Assembly: GCA_963082875.1 (NCBI GenBank) | Contig: OY720097.1 | Coordinates: 16,562,501 to 16,626,500 of the forward strand | Length of the DNA stretch: 64,000 nucleotides | Direction of reading: 5' to 3' | Source: Corella eumyota | Taxonomy: Eukaryota > Chordata > Ascidiacea > Phlebobranchia > Corellidae | In this document: positions 36,056 through 51,000 of the stretch, in pieces | How the letters are laid out: each line of letters begins with the position of its first letter | Position numbering within the stretch: position 1 is the first letter of the stretch | Notes under the pieces: generated by a model | What the model saw: only the letters and a program-made list of their open reading frames with translations | What the model was told of the DNA's origin: nothing | Database searches by the model: none | Translations under genes and position numbers: made by a program

Positions 36056-39000
36056 TCAGGATTTTCCTTCTAAAGCTGAGGTCGCGTGTCGGGATGGGTT
36101 CGACCCGGAATGAACCCCGGGCGTGGCTCCGGCACCACTCATACCCATACTCATTGGGGAGGATAAACCCAGCCCCGTGAAACCCATTAACCCACCTAGG
36201 GGTGAAGCTGGCATACTGGCAGCGGCCGCTAGGGTGCTCATCTGCAAGTAAGGTGGCATGTGCGGAAAAAAGGCTGGATGGGGATTTCCGTGGGGCGAAT
36301 TGAGCCCCATACTTGTCGGGGACAACATGGGGTTGAATAAATTAGGGTGCATAGGTGAGGGAAGGGTCTGCGAGTGCGACCTCTTGGCCCGAGGTTCTGT
36401 GTTATTTTTGCCGGGGTTAGGGTGATGATTCGGCACGGGACGAAACGAGTTGGTATCCGAGTAAGATTTGCTGGGCTCCTTGCGCGACCTCTTCGGGATG
36501 CTCTCGGAGGAGTGCGTGGAGGAAAACGAAGAAGCGGTGTGGGAGGAAGTGGACGAAGAGGAAGGATGAAACATTTCCTGTTTTTTATAGAATATTGTTA
36601 TTTTATATAGTAAAAAAAAAATTAACAACAGAATAACTTTTTCTAATTTTGTTGCCTAACTTACCATATTATTATTGTTATTCGTTTTTCCGTCCCCGCT
36701 GTTATTATTATTAGGTGGTGTTCCATTTTCCCTCTTAATCCCCTCGCTTCCTACTACACCTTGTGGTGGGCTCAATCGGTCGCATAGCAACGATGATCCT
36801 GATTGGTTAGAACTGTTGCTACTTGCTCCACCAGATAGAACAGAATGCTCGTTCGCATCAAACACGGTTGAGTGATTTCCGACTGAGTTGGGTTGTGCGT
36901 AAGAACCATCCGGAGAAGCCTGAAAAAAATATTGTTTCAATTTTAAATCATTTAGCATTTTAATTTTTGAAGTAAAATAAATAAACTTCCAAACTATCAC
37001 AATGATAAAATAAAATTGTAAACTCTAAAATATTTTATATTTAAAGATTTTATAACAGTGGCGTTATGACAAAAACTAATTTTGTACAAACCTGATATGG
37101 AGATCCATCTGAATCATCGTCTGAATCGTCGTCATGTTGATATCTTACACACTTCTTTTTCCTCCTAAATAAAATGTCATGGTTTGTATATTGTAATTAC
37201 TTTAAAGTACATTTTTATATTGTGCATGCACGAATTATTTATTGACTATGTGGTTATACTGAAAAAAAATAAGATTTTTTTTTTTAATTTAAATTATTAC
37301 TTAAAAATTGTAAAATTCGCTAAAAAGTTATTAAATCTAAAAAATATGGCAAAAAATTACAATAATTTAATTTCTTTTTCGACTTTTAAGCTCAAAGTAA
37401 AAAAAAATTTTAGGCGCAAAACTTTTTAATTTAAATCATGCAATTAAAAGTGTGACACTCAAAATCAAAACTGTGCAACAACCCCTTATTTTCACTGCAA
37501 TTCAACACAGCACATCTATTCTGCCCATACCAACCAAGCCGCTGTCAGTGTGAATTTAAACAAAATTGAAATTTTAAGGCAATGTTAAAAGTTGTAAAAT
37601 GTGCAGTAACAACCTTTATCTAGATTTTTAAAAGTAAAATTTAAAATTAAATTTCCAAATTAAGATTAACTTCTTATGTAAAATTCAAGACATTTTTTAT
37701 TGATTATGGTTAATTTGCTTTGGTTAAAGCATTAAACATGCGAATTTACACGTTAGTCTTAATTATACTGCACATTATTACAACCGAAAATCAAAACCAA
37801 TGAGAAACGCGCGTTAGTTTGATTGACAGCGACGAGGGGCGGGACTTAAACGACCCTCTACCTGCATGGTGCGCACCATAATTGCTGTTGTTCCAATCCA
37901 AACACGGCTCGGCACTTCTTCGGGTTCTGGGCTGTATTCGTGACGTCACATATGTTTGATTATGACGTCATCAAAGTCATGCGTGCGCAATGGTGTTGTT
38001 GTCGTAGCGGTGCAAGTGATTCGTAAAACGCAAAAAAAAAATAAAAAAAAAAAAAATAAATTATTTGGAAAAATATTGAAATATGAAAAATACAAGATGC
38101 AGAGAAGAAGCAAAAAAGAACAAAAAAGATGCAAGAAAAAACAAAAATTAAGTAATTTTTACCTTTTAGGTAAAGACAAGGTAGGAGGATAGAAAGAGGC
38201 AAAAGGGGGGCCAATTCGGCCATAATAAGAAGCTAAAAGTTTTAAGAAAAATATAATAAAAATATATTATAATGAAATAAAAAATAAAGCAAGAAATAAA
38301 AAATTAATCGTGATTTTTTTTTATAAATCTGATTAATGATTAATGGAGTTGTTTAAAAAAGAAGAAAAACAAAGACAAACAATTAACCTTATAGACCTAA
38401 AATCCTAGAAACCTATCCAAAACTTAATACAAAATATGCCAAACGGAATTGAAAGGGTTAAGTGGTGTGATGTACTAATAGGATTATAATCAACCACCTG
38501 ATTGAATTTACAAGGTCGTTCTTATGTTATGAAACAAACTTAGCATTGGGGTAAACATAGTTTGGTTAAATAATGGCCGAAAACAAAAAAGGATTATGAC
38601 AGTATAATAACAAACGTCACAGACTGACTACGAAATCAAAACATATCAGCCAACTAAGGTTTGGGATATTAAAACTATATTTAGAAAAATGTTTTAATAA
38701 TTTTTTTCTTACCCGTACAGTCTTGGGTCTTTTCCTTTTTTCTCTTTTTGCGCTTTCCCTAAAAAATAAAAAAAATTATAAAAATATTCTCAAAAAATAA
38801 AAATAACAGTAAAATAATTTTTTTTAAATAATCTTACATAATTATCTCTAGCACTCCATCCAGGAAACATTTGCATATGAAGTTGTCTTTCTTTTCTTGC
38901 AAGCTCATAATATTTCTGCTGTTCATCTCTGTTCAAACTATGCCACTGTGAAAAATAAATTAAATTTTATATAAATAAAATAACTACAGTATGTATATAA

Positions 39001-42000
39001 AACTTTATGTTTATATACAAAAAAAGGATATAAGAAAAATAAATATGAAATTCCAAAAAAATTCATTGAAAAAAATCCCCAAATATTTTCATCAAAGCAT
39101 GAAAACTGAAAACTTCATTAAAAGTGAACAACTACTTTCATATGTGTGATCAATAAAAAGTAAGCATCAAAACATCTTTTACTGACACTTGAGCATATCT
39201 CATCAAACCCTCTGCACTAGATTGTTTAAACAAAAATGACGTAATGCTCATGTTGGTTATGAATAATACCAACAAATCGAAATATATGTTTTGATAAGTA
39301 GGGAATTGTTTTGTGTGTGTTTAATTGGGTAATTAGTTTTACTTTAGTATCAAGTACTGATAGATTGCAACACCTTTACAATACCAATATATTACTCATT
39401 GTCACCAATACTTTATATGGTCTAAAATATGATGAAGTAGCAAGAATTAAAAAAAAAACTAAAAAATTATTTTTTTTTTACCTTGCGACCAAGTATTTGG
39501 TTGATTGCAGCACTTTCCTTCAGCGTACATTCAGCCACAACCTTTGCTCTTTGTTCTTTCATGTACAACATAAACGCATTCAAAGGTTTCTTTACATAGG
39601 GGTGCCCACCTTTTTCTCCCTTTTCTCTCCTTTTTCCACCCCCTCTCTCTCTTTCATTGGATTCATTACCCCTAAGTTGATAAAATATTTTAAATAAAAT
39701 AAGTTAAAACTATTTAAACAATGTTGAAAAACTTTCAAACTTACTTTTTCTCTGGCATAGATTTAGGGCCATTCTGCCCATTAGCAAGATGAGGTGGCAA
39801 TCCGGGTATTCCCCTGTGTTGCAACATGCTTGGGTGAAGGCCGCCAGGGTGTGGTGGGACCAACGGGAAGGGAGACACATTACTCATAGCCCCAGATGTA
39901 GTAGAATAACTCCCGAAGGGGTAAGGGTATCTTAACATGGATGCCATTGCACTGGCTGTACACATTGGGTACATGGGCCCAACTCCTGATGACCTTAATT
40001 AAAAATTAAACTTTTAGATAATTTTTTAATAAAACCTAAATTAAAAATCATAAATTTAAATATAAAATCCTATACTTCAATATAATATAATTAGTTTAAT
40101 GTTTTTAAAATTTAACAGGGACTCTTAATTGAAAGTAGTGTTGAAGTAGAAAATAGATGATTTGCACTTCATTAATTGGTAGTTAATAAGGGTAAATAAA
40201 CAATAGTTTTTTTATCAACAACATACCAGTGTGGAGCTAAGGGATTGGGAATTTGGCCAAGTTGTCCAGGTAGAGAATACATGGTTGGGATATCTGGATG
40301 ACCACCACGTGAGATTCCTTCAACAACAACAAAAATTTTTTTTATAAATCTTTAAGAATTTGATTTACTAATAAAAAATAAAAACAATTCTCCTACAAAT
40401 GTATTTACAAACTAGCAATTTATTATTCATTAACTTTTATTAAAAGTTTAAGCTGGAATTCACCGCATAGTTAATACTCGAGAGAAATTGATAACAATAG
40501 TTATATAATGACCACCGCTAGGAAGAATGTACACATTACTCAAACATTACTCATATCAAGCCTTCAGTATTTTATAAGTCAACATACGGGCTTTATTTCT
40601 TAACGTTTGATCAAATATTATTTTAAGGAAAATTAATGGAAAATTTATTTTAAGGTCTACACAAATATAATCAAATGTCATTTGATTAATATGCTATAAC
40701 ATAGATTGCAAATAATGAATAGTAGTATTGTTGAAACTGAAAAATACTTTCAATACCCACAGACATTTAAAAAGTAAATTTAATTCTTCAATATAGCAAA
40801 GTATAAAATTTACCAGTGACTTAGTTTGTATTTCAAATAAATCACAAATTTTTTTTTTGGACAACAATGTTACAGATAATTATGATTTAATAAAATATTT
40901 AAATATCTTACCCAGTTTTCCCTCCATATCAGTGGGTGAAGAAGCCCCATATAAAAGTGGGTGAATAGCAGCATGATAGGGGTTGAATGGGACTTGACTC
41001 TGTTTAAACAAAACAATAGTTTAAAATGTGGACCCAATTAAGTTTCTCAAAACTAAGATATTTTTAAAAATGTAAAAACACAGGAAATTGAAACATATGG
41101 TAATGATTAAATTGTATTCCCATAAATTAAAAAAATATTATCATTATAAATGAAAAATTATCAACTTTGTAAAGCTTTTTTTTACTAGCCAACCACACAA
41201 AATAACATTTTACAAAATCCTTAACAAATTTACAATTTATTCAAAGCAAACTCGACGTTAAGTCAAGCAATAAGCGCCATACAAGGAGGTGATGCGACTT
41301 AGTTGAATAATCCCCAGTGGTTTGGCTTAAATCTTATTCTACAACGTTATGACGGCGTAATTGCTTGTAAACAGATTAGAAATCGATGGCATTTATTAAA
41401 AGAGATCAACCCTAATAGCAAGTAATGCTCTTTTATATATACAGGTATATATAGCCATGTAGTGAATCAAAATATAACATCATTTGGTGCAAAAATTCTT
41501 AAGTTAATAAAAAAAAATCTAAATTGAAATATTTGTATTTTATTTGGCATTTAACAACAGTATTACAATGTCGATTCGTCATGGTAAATATATTTTCGCG
41601 GGTCCAATATAATCCGACAAAATTACATTCATTTAACACGACGGAATCCGATAATTCGTGTTTACACTTTTCTTCCATTCTCGGCGTCAAAAATGCTGCA
41701 TGGCTAAGCGTTATAGACCAGCAAGTAAGCCAGTAAGAGTAAAATTGACAGGCGCGAATTAAGCTGTCAATCAAAGCTACAGCGCTCATTATATTTGAAT
41801 TAGCCTAAGCAGGCATTTTAAGTGTTGAGCATATTTAACACTAGCGTCGCATGCGAGCAAGTTAAATCTAAATAAAACTGAGCGAATTTTTCTTTAATTA
41901 ATACAGGTAAAATTAATTTTTAAATCAACTGTAAATTGAAAGTTCAATTTTATAAATATAAAAACACTAAAAACAATTAAATGTAAAATGATTTAACTGA

Positions 42001-45000
42001 GGAATTATACGTATTATAAATTATGCTAGAAAAAAAAATACAAAATTGAACAAAAAGACTATAAAAAATCCACTATATAAAAAAAACAATTAGTTTAATA
42101 ATCCAATAAATAAGTCACCTTTAAGTAAAAAGGTGAGAACGTGAGCTTATAATAGGCAGGTTTTATGACACCGGTTTAAGTCCTATAGGTGGCAATTAAT
42201 TCACATCATTGGTGGTCTTAATTTCCTGTCAATTTACACCTAAGCGTTTCCTTAACAACTAACCACCCACTTTTACGAAATATGCTAATCCAGTTTTTAC
42301 CATTTGCTGAATTGAATTGCTAAATATGTATTTCTAAAGTATTTCTTTGGCAAAGTCTAAATATCTAATCTTAAATCTAAATGCCTAAACAACTAGCTTC
42401 TTATAAACAACTTTATATTATAACTAAAATGCTTAAAATTTTCTTATTATACCACCTTTAAACTGTCCTGGTAGACTGCAATAAAATCTAGAATTAATCT
42501 TATGGTTTCACTACAATGTTCTCTTTCTTCTAACTCGACCAGAAAAGCTCTAAATTTCGCTAAAAAATCCTCGAAAATGAAACTTCCTGATTTTTCTTTG
42601 CTGCAATTTCTGCACTGGATTTGCATAAATATACAAGTCACGTGTTAAGTTAAGGTTAATAACCTGTAGATGCTCAATTAAAAAAAAAAAGTTGCCTAAT
42701 TTTAAAATATTTTTTTCATTTAAAACTAAAAATCATAAAAATTTAGAAATTAATTGGCCAATTAACTAACAAAAACTTAAATATCAGTGGTCAATTAAGA
42801 GTCGAATTACGCCACCTCGAGTGGTTTAAAATGCAAGTTGTTTGGTTAACAACAAGAGTGACGTCACAAATGTTTGTACAGTATACAGGTGCGAGGTTGC
42901 ATGGTGTGTTACGACCGCTTAATTACGATGTGTTAGTCACAGTGCACTGGCGGTAAGTACAGAGCGTCAAAATTTTTATCGAATATTAATAAAATTAAAT
43001 TAAAATAAAAATCTTTAAAGTAAATGTAAAAATACATATTTTTAAATAGCTAAAAATCACCAAAATTGTCTTTTAAAAGCACGCTGCAAGAACAGACCAT
43101 TTATTGACTACAAAACATTGTTAGTTCAGGTTTAAGGTAAGGGTGTTGAACACAATTAGGAAATTAACCTTAAACTTTCAAGCATGCTTCACTGTATCCC
43201 TATGTTGAAAAGAACTCGCGCCAACAAAAGCCAAAAAGTAAACATTAAATAAAAGCACATAGGCACTAAAACATATATTGAATGGGACGCTTAATTTACC
43301 ATAATTATTTAAAATAAAAAAATTTACAAATATGTAAAATGAATTGATAATTTATTTCTTAAAAAGATTAGCTCTTTGCTATTCGAATTTGTCCAGCAAA
43401 TTTCCCAAATTTCAAATTTTTGGCAGTTTTTATATTTTGTTTCTTAAGCAGCGCCTATGACCCCCTATGATCAAGAGCAAAAAAAGTTGTCAAATGTAAC
43501 AATGAAACTTGCTAATTAGTGACACAAGTGCTTTAAACAACCGACAACAAACGAACATGATGACGTAATAAAGAAAAAATCTCCGTCTTGAAAAATCGAT
43601 TTTTTTTATCTTAAAACTGTATTAAAATGTTTATTTAAATTAGGTTTAGTTCAGAAAAATTGTTATTTAGGAATAAGCCGGAAAACATCTATTTACTTAT
43701 TAAGTGAATCAGCATAATCCCAGATCATCTAAATCTCTGAAACAACCTTCTACAAATCCGACTCCGTGGTTACAAGGTAAAATAAAAACACAATTATTCG
43801 GTCGGGTGAACAAAATGATTTTAAAACAAGCAAGGTGGTTGAAAACAAGTGTCAACGCACTTTAACACCACGATAAAAGCCAACAAACGTCCACATGTTA
43901 GGTTAAGGATATTCGCTTAACCGGAAACCTGGCAAGAAAACGCTAGATAACAGATTTCACGCTACAGCGAACAAGGTGGATCACGTGACTGAATTAAGTC
44001 GTCCACAGGCGAAGCACACCGCTAAGCCAAATGCAATAAATGTTGTTTAAATTACAGTAAAAGGATACACACTAGACAATTATTAGGCAAAACTTGGAAA
44101 ATAAAAAGTCAAATGTGTATTAACAATCTATGCACGTGTTTATCTAAAAACATATTTTTAAGATAAGAATGAGCCTATTTTTTGTCTACGCCCAATCTGC
44201 AGTAGCTGCTTGGCGCCTATAAGCAGCAGCAACGTCGGTCTGTCTATGCCTAAGTGACAGGCTTAAACACTTTGCTACATTTCTTGCTATATTAAACAAG
44301 ACAAGCAACAGTGATAAGCTGTCAATGATCAAATTGACACCAGCCCATGCACGAGGTGAAGGCGTTAATTGACGAGCGCGCTCGAAACGGTGTGAAAATA
44401 ACACGGTCGAATTATCGGGAAGATTTTGTTAGTGTTATTGTTTCCTAACGATTTTTACGCCAGTTTGCGCAAATTTGATTGTGTACTTTATTAATATTTT
44501 TTCCTTATGGTGTTATTCACGTTGATGTAAATACAGAAAAAGGGTAAGCAAAAATGTTAAACTAATTTTAAAGATCAAATGTAAATAAAAAAAAAACGTG
44601 TTACCGGTATTAACTTGACCGCCAAACACACAACATTAAACATTTCAAAAGAAACATAAATGCAAAAAAATGTGAATTTTTACTGCGGGGTAAAGAAATA
44701 AAATTTATATTTATAAAAATGCGGTCAACTATCAGACAACTTAACACGAGTATTGGCGACGATACGTCACGTCAATTGTTTATCGATCCTCAAAATATTA
44801 CTTTCACTGATTTTACTCCCGATTTAAACGTAATGAATCAGGTAAAAGTTTGCCTTAAATTAAACAAACGGCAGCGAAACGAAGATTTTATCAAAACCCG
44901 TTAAGTTAAGTTGTTGGTCGTAGATCTTGGATGATAAAACATTTTACGTAGTCTTTGTGTTTTTCAAAATAAAAGCGGAATTTCTTGCATAATTCTAAAC

Positions 45001-48000
45001 CATTTTCAACTATATAGCATGGAAAATTAATTTTTTTATTTTAAAGTTTTTTTAATTTTTTGGGATAAAATTTAAATTTTTAAAATTTAAAAATAAAAAA
45101 TTGGGGTTTGTAAATTTTTTTTCTTAAATGTCAACTTTAATCTTCGCACACTAATCTTTGATTATTTAACTCGATAAAATTTTATAAAACAAACACAATT
45201 GTTTACAAAATCGTCTAACGCGTGATAAAGTTTTTTTATTTTTAACTTGTCTACGGAATAAACTTGTTGTTGTTATAGACTAGGTTGGATCTACAGCGCA
45301 GTTGACTTTAACCGCGATTCAGAGTGCGATAATCTAATTGGTTGGGGTCAACGGAGAACAAATTGGGGAGAAAAGTGTCGATTGGTTTTACGTGACTTTT
45401 TTAAAATTAAAATATCGAAAAATATTTAAATTTTTGCAACTTATGTATGTATGTGTGGTATCTAAAAAATGATTTATTAACAAACGTGTGGCATCTATAG
45501 AAAGAGTGTGGCTTTACATATTTGTTCAAAATATCAAAATGGCGAAATAAATACACGCTTCGACAATGCGATTTTTAAGTCTTCGACAATGCGTACACAC
45601 AAAACTACTATTTAATTCAAGTGATTGATACCTCCATACACTGCGCGTTACATTATACAGTTATTAGCTACTACTTGGCACGCTAACAGCCTAATATGGG
45701 GACAATGGTACAGCCTAAATCTCAATAGAGTCGCCGAGCAAATGTAACAATCAAACAGAAGGCGTAACTTAAAATGCTTGAGCCGAGCTATCAAAACACT
45801 TCTTTTCAACTTTTTACGGATTATTTACCTCCCTCGGGACCCACGCGTTGCCCGCTAATACAACAAACCTCTCCCGGCGTTCTCGACGCGAAAAAACAAG
45901 GATTTTGACGTCGGGACCGCGAAAATAAAATTTAAGTCAACTTTTTTACAAATGGTAAGTTTTGGCCTTTTTCGTAAAATTTGGCGTTAAATGACAAACT
46001 CCAAGTAAGGACTTAAAAAAGTTCATAAACTGTAAGGACAAAAATTCGATGTGTGAGATGAGCTTAAAAACAACGCAATGTTAACGAGCAGTTATGAGGC
46101 TTAATCGGCAGATGCCATGAGAGGGAGGTAACTGTGACCTTCCGTTCCCGCCGGGGGCAAAATATTACGAGGGCCAAAAGCGACGATACGAAAACAACAA
46201 AAAATTTTATCAAAACAATCAAATTTTAAATCATTAAAAGTTTTACTAAATAACTAGTTTTCAAATCTAACTTAAACAAACTTAAATTTTTAATTTAAAA
46301 ACAAAAACGCTTATTTTTACATTTTTATAAAAAAATATTTTGGATAGGAATCGAACCCACGACCTCAAGCACACAATCCCAATACCTACGCGCAATATGC
46401 TTTCAAGGCGTGTCAAGTGATCGCGTAGGTGTTTTGAAACAACATCCTTTTACACTTTAAAGTAAATGTATAACCCCATCACGCTAACCTAACGTGAATA
46501 ACTAAAATGAAACGCTTAATCAACAATAAAGAAAAATATTTAAAAATAAAGTTCGTACAAAAATAACAATATTTTTTAAAAAAGTATAAAACCTCAGGCA
46601 AATTTTGAAATCGGCTACCCGTATATAGTTATACCATCTTAACACTACACGAAAAACGCGTGCTTACAACACAAAATAGGGGTAAAAAGACGTTGTAAAA
46701 CCAGTGTCCGTAATCAATTTTCCCTTTTCCACGCCTTTCAATTATTGGTAACTATACACGTACGATTAGGCAACGCATAAAGCATCCTAACCCAGTGTCC
46801 TGTTTCGTTAACAAAAACCTGATTGAACGATTAGCGAAACGCCTAGGCTCCTTTATCGGCAATTAATTTAGGCGCAATTTTTTCTATAGACGCCACATCG
46901 AAATGGCTTTACAATAGCAGTGGGGCATGATTTATTCCGACGTGATAATATAAAAAGGGTGTGGTGCTAAAAAAAGGGTGGGTGGTTTGATTTCCCTGTG
47001 TTAGGGTTATAGAGTTTAATTTTGATGGATAGGTAAATTTACATTAAATAAACTGTACTAATCAAACATACAAATAAACACGTAATACTCAATTGAAAGC
47101 AGGTATTAGAAATCGCGTTTAGGGTACAACATTTTAATTTCTAATGTTGAAAGTCAAGGCTGTTATGTTAAAACCGGCTTTCCACTACAAAAGATATAAA
47201 AACAAAAGCCAGCACAAAATCTACAAGTCGAAACCACACACATACTTATAGGGTGAGCACGCGAAAAACAGAACGGCCCTGTTTTGATATGCTTAAAAAC
47301 TATGACATACCGAAAAGCTAGAGGTCTAAGAGTGTTTAAAAGTTAAAAATATCAACAAACTTCACAAACCCTTCCCGTTGTAAGTCGTGTTTTATTCAAA
47401 TCGCGTGCCTCAATTTAGTTAAACGATGGTAGAAATTGTGGCACAAAATAAGCATGTGTTTGTGTTTATATATAATATAGGAAATACATATATTGTTATT
47501 TTAGTCGACGCAAAACTTTTTTTAAAAATGATAACAAAAAATAATTCTTCTAAAAATGCATTTCTTACAGAAGTGTGCTACAGATGTATATAATTACACA
47601 TAAAAGACTTGTAATGTTTATGGAATGTTCCCTTCATTCTTAACCACAACAGGAACCCATATTAAGAAACCCCTATTTAAGCATTAAGTTTCAGAGAACA
47701 ATACAAAAACCCGGGGACCCAACAGCCTTTACAATTTTGACTTTTAAGACGAATTGCCATACAAAAAAGAGAATACGAATCGAAAGTAACGATCAACTTT
47801 TCGACGAAATCTGTGAATGAGATCATTGCTTAAAAGTAAATAAACAAGCAATCAAGCCGAGCCTGTAATCCTCGATACTTACGCAATTATTTAAAAACCC
47901 TTTACATACAAGGGCGCGCGTTTTGGTAACGTTTAACGTGTTTATAGAAAATTGATGGGGTTAAAGGGTTCTTTAAGCATTGATTCATTGTCTAAGCTTT

Positions 48001-51000
48001 TTGAAAGGGGCAGAAATCCGAGACTTTTGGGGCAAAACAGATCTCTTAATTGACGAAGGGGTATGGAATAACACAATGCGGTTATTTCCCATTTAAACTC
48101 ATTAACCGATACGCGAATGGGTAGGTTTAATTCTGTTGACAACACAACATGGAAGGATATGTGGGGAAGGAAAACGAGAAGTTTTTGTTCGAAATTGACA
48201 AGAAAATCCCACGCCATTTTTATGGAAAAAACGAGACAGTAAAATAATCGAGTTGGTACAAAAAACGCATAAAAAAATATATTCAAGATTATAATAACAA
48301 ACTCTATTCAAATTTACAACCTTAAGATTGTTTCAAATTCAATTCATAATTTACCTAATATTCCATAACCTTTTCCTGTTTAAAGAACAAGTGCCATAAT
48401 TTGGTCCCAAAAAAGAACACGGTATCACGTTCCTAATATAAACAAGTTAAATATAGAACTATCTAGTTTCCTGTTTCATGATTATTTCATACAACCCTGG
48501 ACCTTATATTGCTACTTGGCCGCTAATTTTGTCGAAATTCGAGGCAACTTTTTCACATGTTTTGACGATGTGAAAATCAAAAAAAGATTTAAAAAAATTT
48601 GGGATCAGAAAAAGACCATTTTAAAAGGCAAAAAAAATTGAAAAGGAAAACGATTTTACCGATTTTTTTAATTAATTAAATTCAAAAACGAAAACTAATA
48701 AAATAATAACAACAACAACATAAACACAGATTTACGACGAGTTGTTAATTGGTTCAGGTCGGAAGAAAATTAAGTTGAATCAATAAACAAACATCCGTCC
48801 AATTAACAGAAAGTGATAATTGTTTTTTAAATTTAATTAACGGATAGCACCTTTCCTTTGAACTAAAGTGCAACAAAAACAAAGCGGTTATACACCGGAA
48901 TAACGGATTTAAATTAACGCAGCAAATTAACATTTTAGAAAGAAAAAGTAAAATTTTTAATTTAAATATCGACAAATAAAAAAGTAAATTTTTTAAAATG
49001 ATAAATTACTGACATATTACCAAAATATATGCCCCCAAAAAACGACTTTACCGACTAATAAATTTTTCTTTGACTTCTTAGCCTAACTTTCCTATAAAAA
49101 ATGCCTTTAGTTTGTAAAAAAAAGTTTGAACCAATATTCGGTAATAACTTTGTCCCCAAAATTTAAGTTATTAATGTCCATTTGGTGAAATGGTTTTCAG
49201 TAAGATGGTCAGATAGCATCTACAATCTTAAGATAGCATTGAAGTAAATTGTGATAGGAAAATGACAGTGATTAAGGCAAATATTTTAATGATTTAATGA
49301 CACTGTTAATTTGTTTCTAAGAACAACTTACAACTAATTACAAGGTGGGTGGAAGCAAACTATTAATAAAAACAAAACTCTAAACAATTTATTTTACACT
49401 TTTAAAGAAATTCGTAAATATTTAATTATTACAAAATATCCTCAGGAATTTTTATTAATTTTATCGTTTATTTTAAAGAGTAGGTGTTGGCTACGTTTTT
49501 CTGTCAATCACCTTAAGTCACGTGACTTCAATTGCCCTCGTGGCGTTTAAGTCAATTTCAAAATTAGCCGAAAGTTCAAATTTAATTGGACCAGGTATAA
49601 ACGAATGATTCATTTAAACAACAAGCAAATTTGGAGGGAAATTGAATTCTGGTTTTGATCATCACCTTGATGTGAAAAATGGAACCATAACAATTACATC
49701 ATAGCTGATTGGAGCCAAGATCTTTTTTTATTTTAAGAATAAAATGAGAGGAGAATTTTTTGTAATATAAACATTTTTCTGTCCATATTAGTTTAAAAAC
49801 CTTTAGAAAAATCCAAGTAAAAAAAACAGGGTTTTTCAAGATCACAAAATCGTAATTTTCGTGTACAATTTCAATGCAAATCAACCAGGTAATCCAATCT
49901 GCAAATGACGTCACGTCGGCCAGCACACGACACGCCGCGAGAAAAAAGGTGACGTCACGAGAGTCTGAAAACCGGGCCCGAAATTTGCCGGCAACGAAAA
50001 CACGATAAAAATCTCCAAGTTTTGCAACAAAATGACGCATGTTACGCTCGCGAGACGAGCTTCGTTTGATCTTGGAACATTAAGCAATCTTATTCACACA
50101 CAAGTAACCATGACCCAGCGGGATTACGGCTTTGATGTGGCCGCGTATCTCGACCGTGTGTTATAAATAGAGTGATGGGTAAAAGGTATACGAGACATTT
50201 ATTTCGATTGTTGGTTGGGAAAATTTACGTAAACATAAGATCGTGATGTGATACATTTTATCGTAAACGGCGGAATCACATTTAAAACAAAGTTTAAAAA
50301 AAACTTTTTTAAGATAGAAACCCAACCCGGTCTTTAAAAATTTTAAACACAAAATGTTTATAAAAGAATAAGCGACATTTAAAGTTGAAAAAAGTCAAAA
50401 GAATTGGCGACTTGCAGTTATTATTGATCTCTGTATTTTTTTTCTAAACAGCATATTTAACAACTAACAAAAAAAAGAAAAAGGGCGATTGTACATACCT
50501 ATAAATATTTTTAATGTTTTCGAATAAAAATTTATCCCCCAAAAAAACAAGCTAACACCAAATTTGGTATAATGACAACGTCATGAAATCACGTGACCTA
50601 ATAGGTGTCCAATATACGTGTAAATAATATTCTAAACAAAGAAATTCGCACTTTACTTATACACGTTGATTGACAATGTGTTAATACTTAACAAAACCTG
50701 AACTTTTACAAGGCGTTACTAATTAGATTAACAAAAATAACACAAACTTAAACGGCATTGTTAATTGAAAGCAACAATCCCATTCTAAGGTCAAAAGTTT
50801 CTATTTTTAGCTTTTTCAGGCATTTTTTTTGAAATATTTTGCAAAATTAAAATACAGAAAATTTAAGAAAAAAAAACTATGTTACAAAATTGTTTAATCA
50901 TTGTTTTTAAATTATTTTTATTTCGTTAAAAAGTGATCCTATTCGACCTTGAATTAATATTTACATAATTCTATACTTAAATTTAATATCCAATGATAAC

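Noticed and set aside
36374-36875. Plus-strand open frames over the TCF 3' exons
   Set aside because: Shadows of the GC-richer, well-supported minus-strand coding exons.
37956-38223. Overlapping open frames on both strands near the C-clamp exon
   Set aside because: Built on poly-A/poly-T and AAG-rich sequence in an intron; no splice or family support.
41499-41789. Open frames on both strands at 41.5-41.8 kb
   Set aside because: Neither strand shows a family signal. The GC-richer patch is more likely regulatory.
44186-44404. 72-codon minus-strand open frame
   Set aside because: Arg/Ala/Leu-rich from a local GC-rich patch; no donor, acceptor or recognisable motif.
45558-45593. 13-base direct repeat CTTCGACAATGCG
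   Set aside because: A single short tandem duplication; no wider structure.
45826-46131. Inverted words TTACCTCCCTC and GAGGGAGGTAA ~290 bases apart
   Set aside because: Only 11 bases match and the flanks do not; too short to call an element.
47942-50352. Several minus-strand open frames in the TCF intron
   Set aside because: Phe/Leu/Lys-rich products of AT-rich DNA, mutually overlapping and with no splice context. The 49.7-50.0 kb one overlaps the paired TGACGTCA island.
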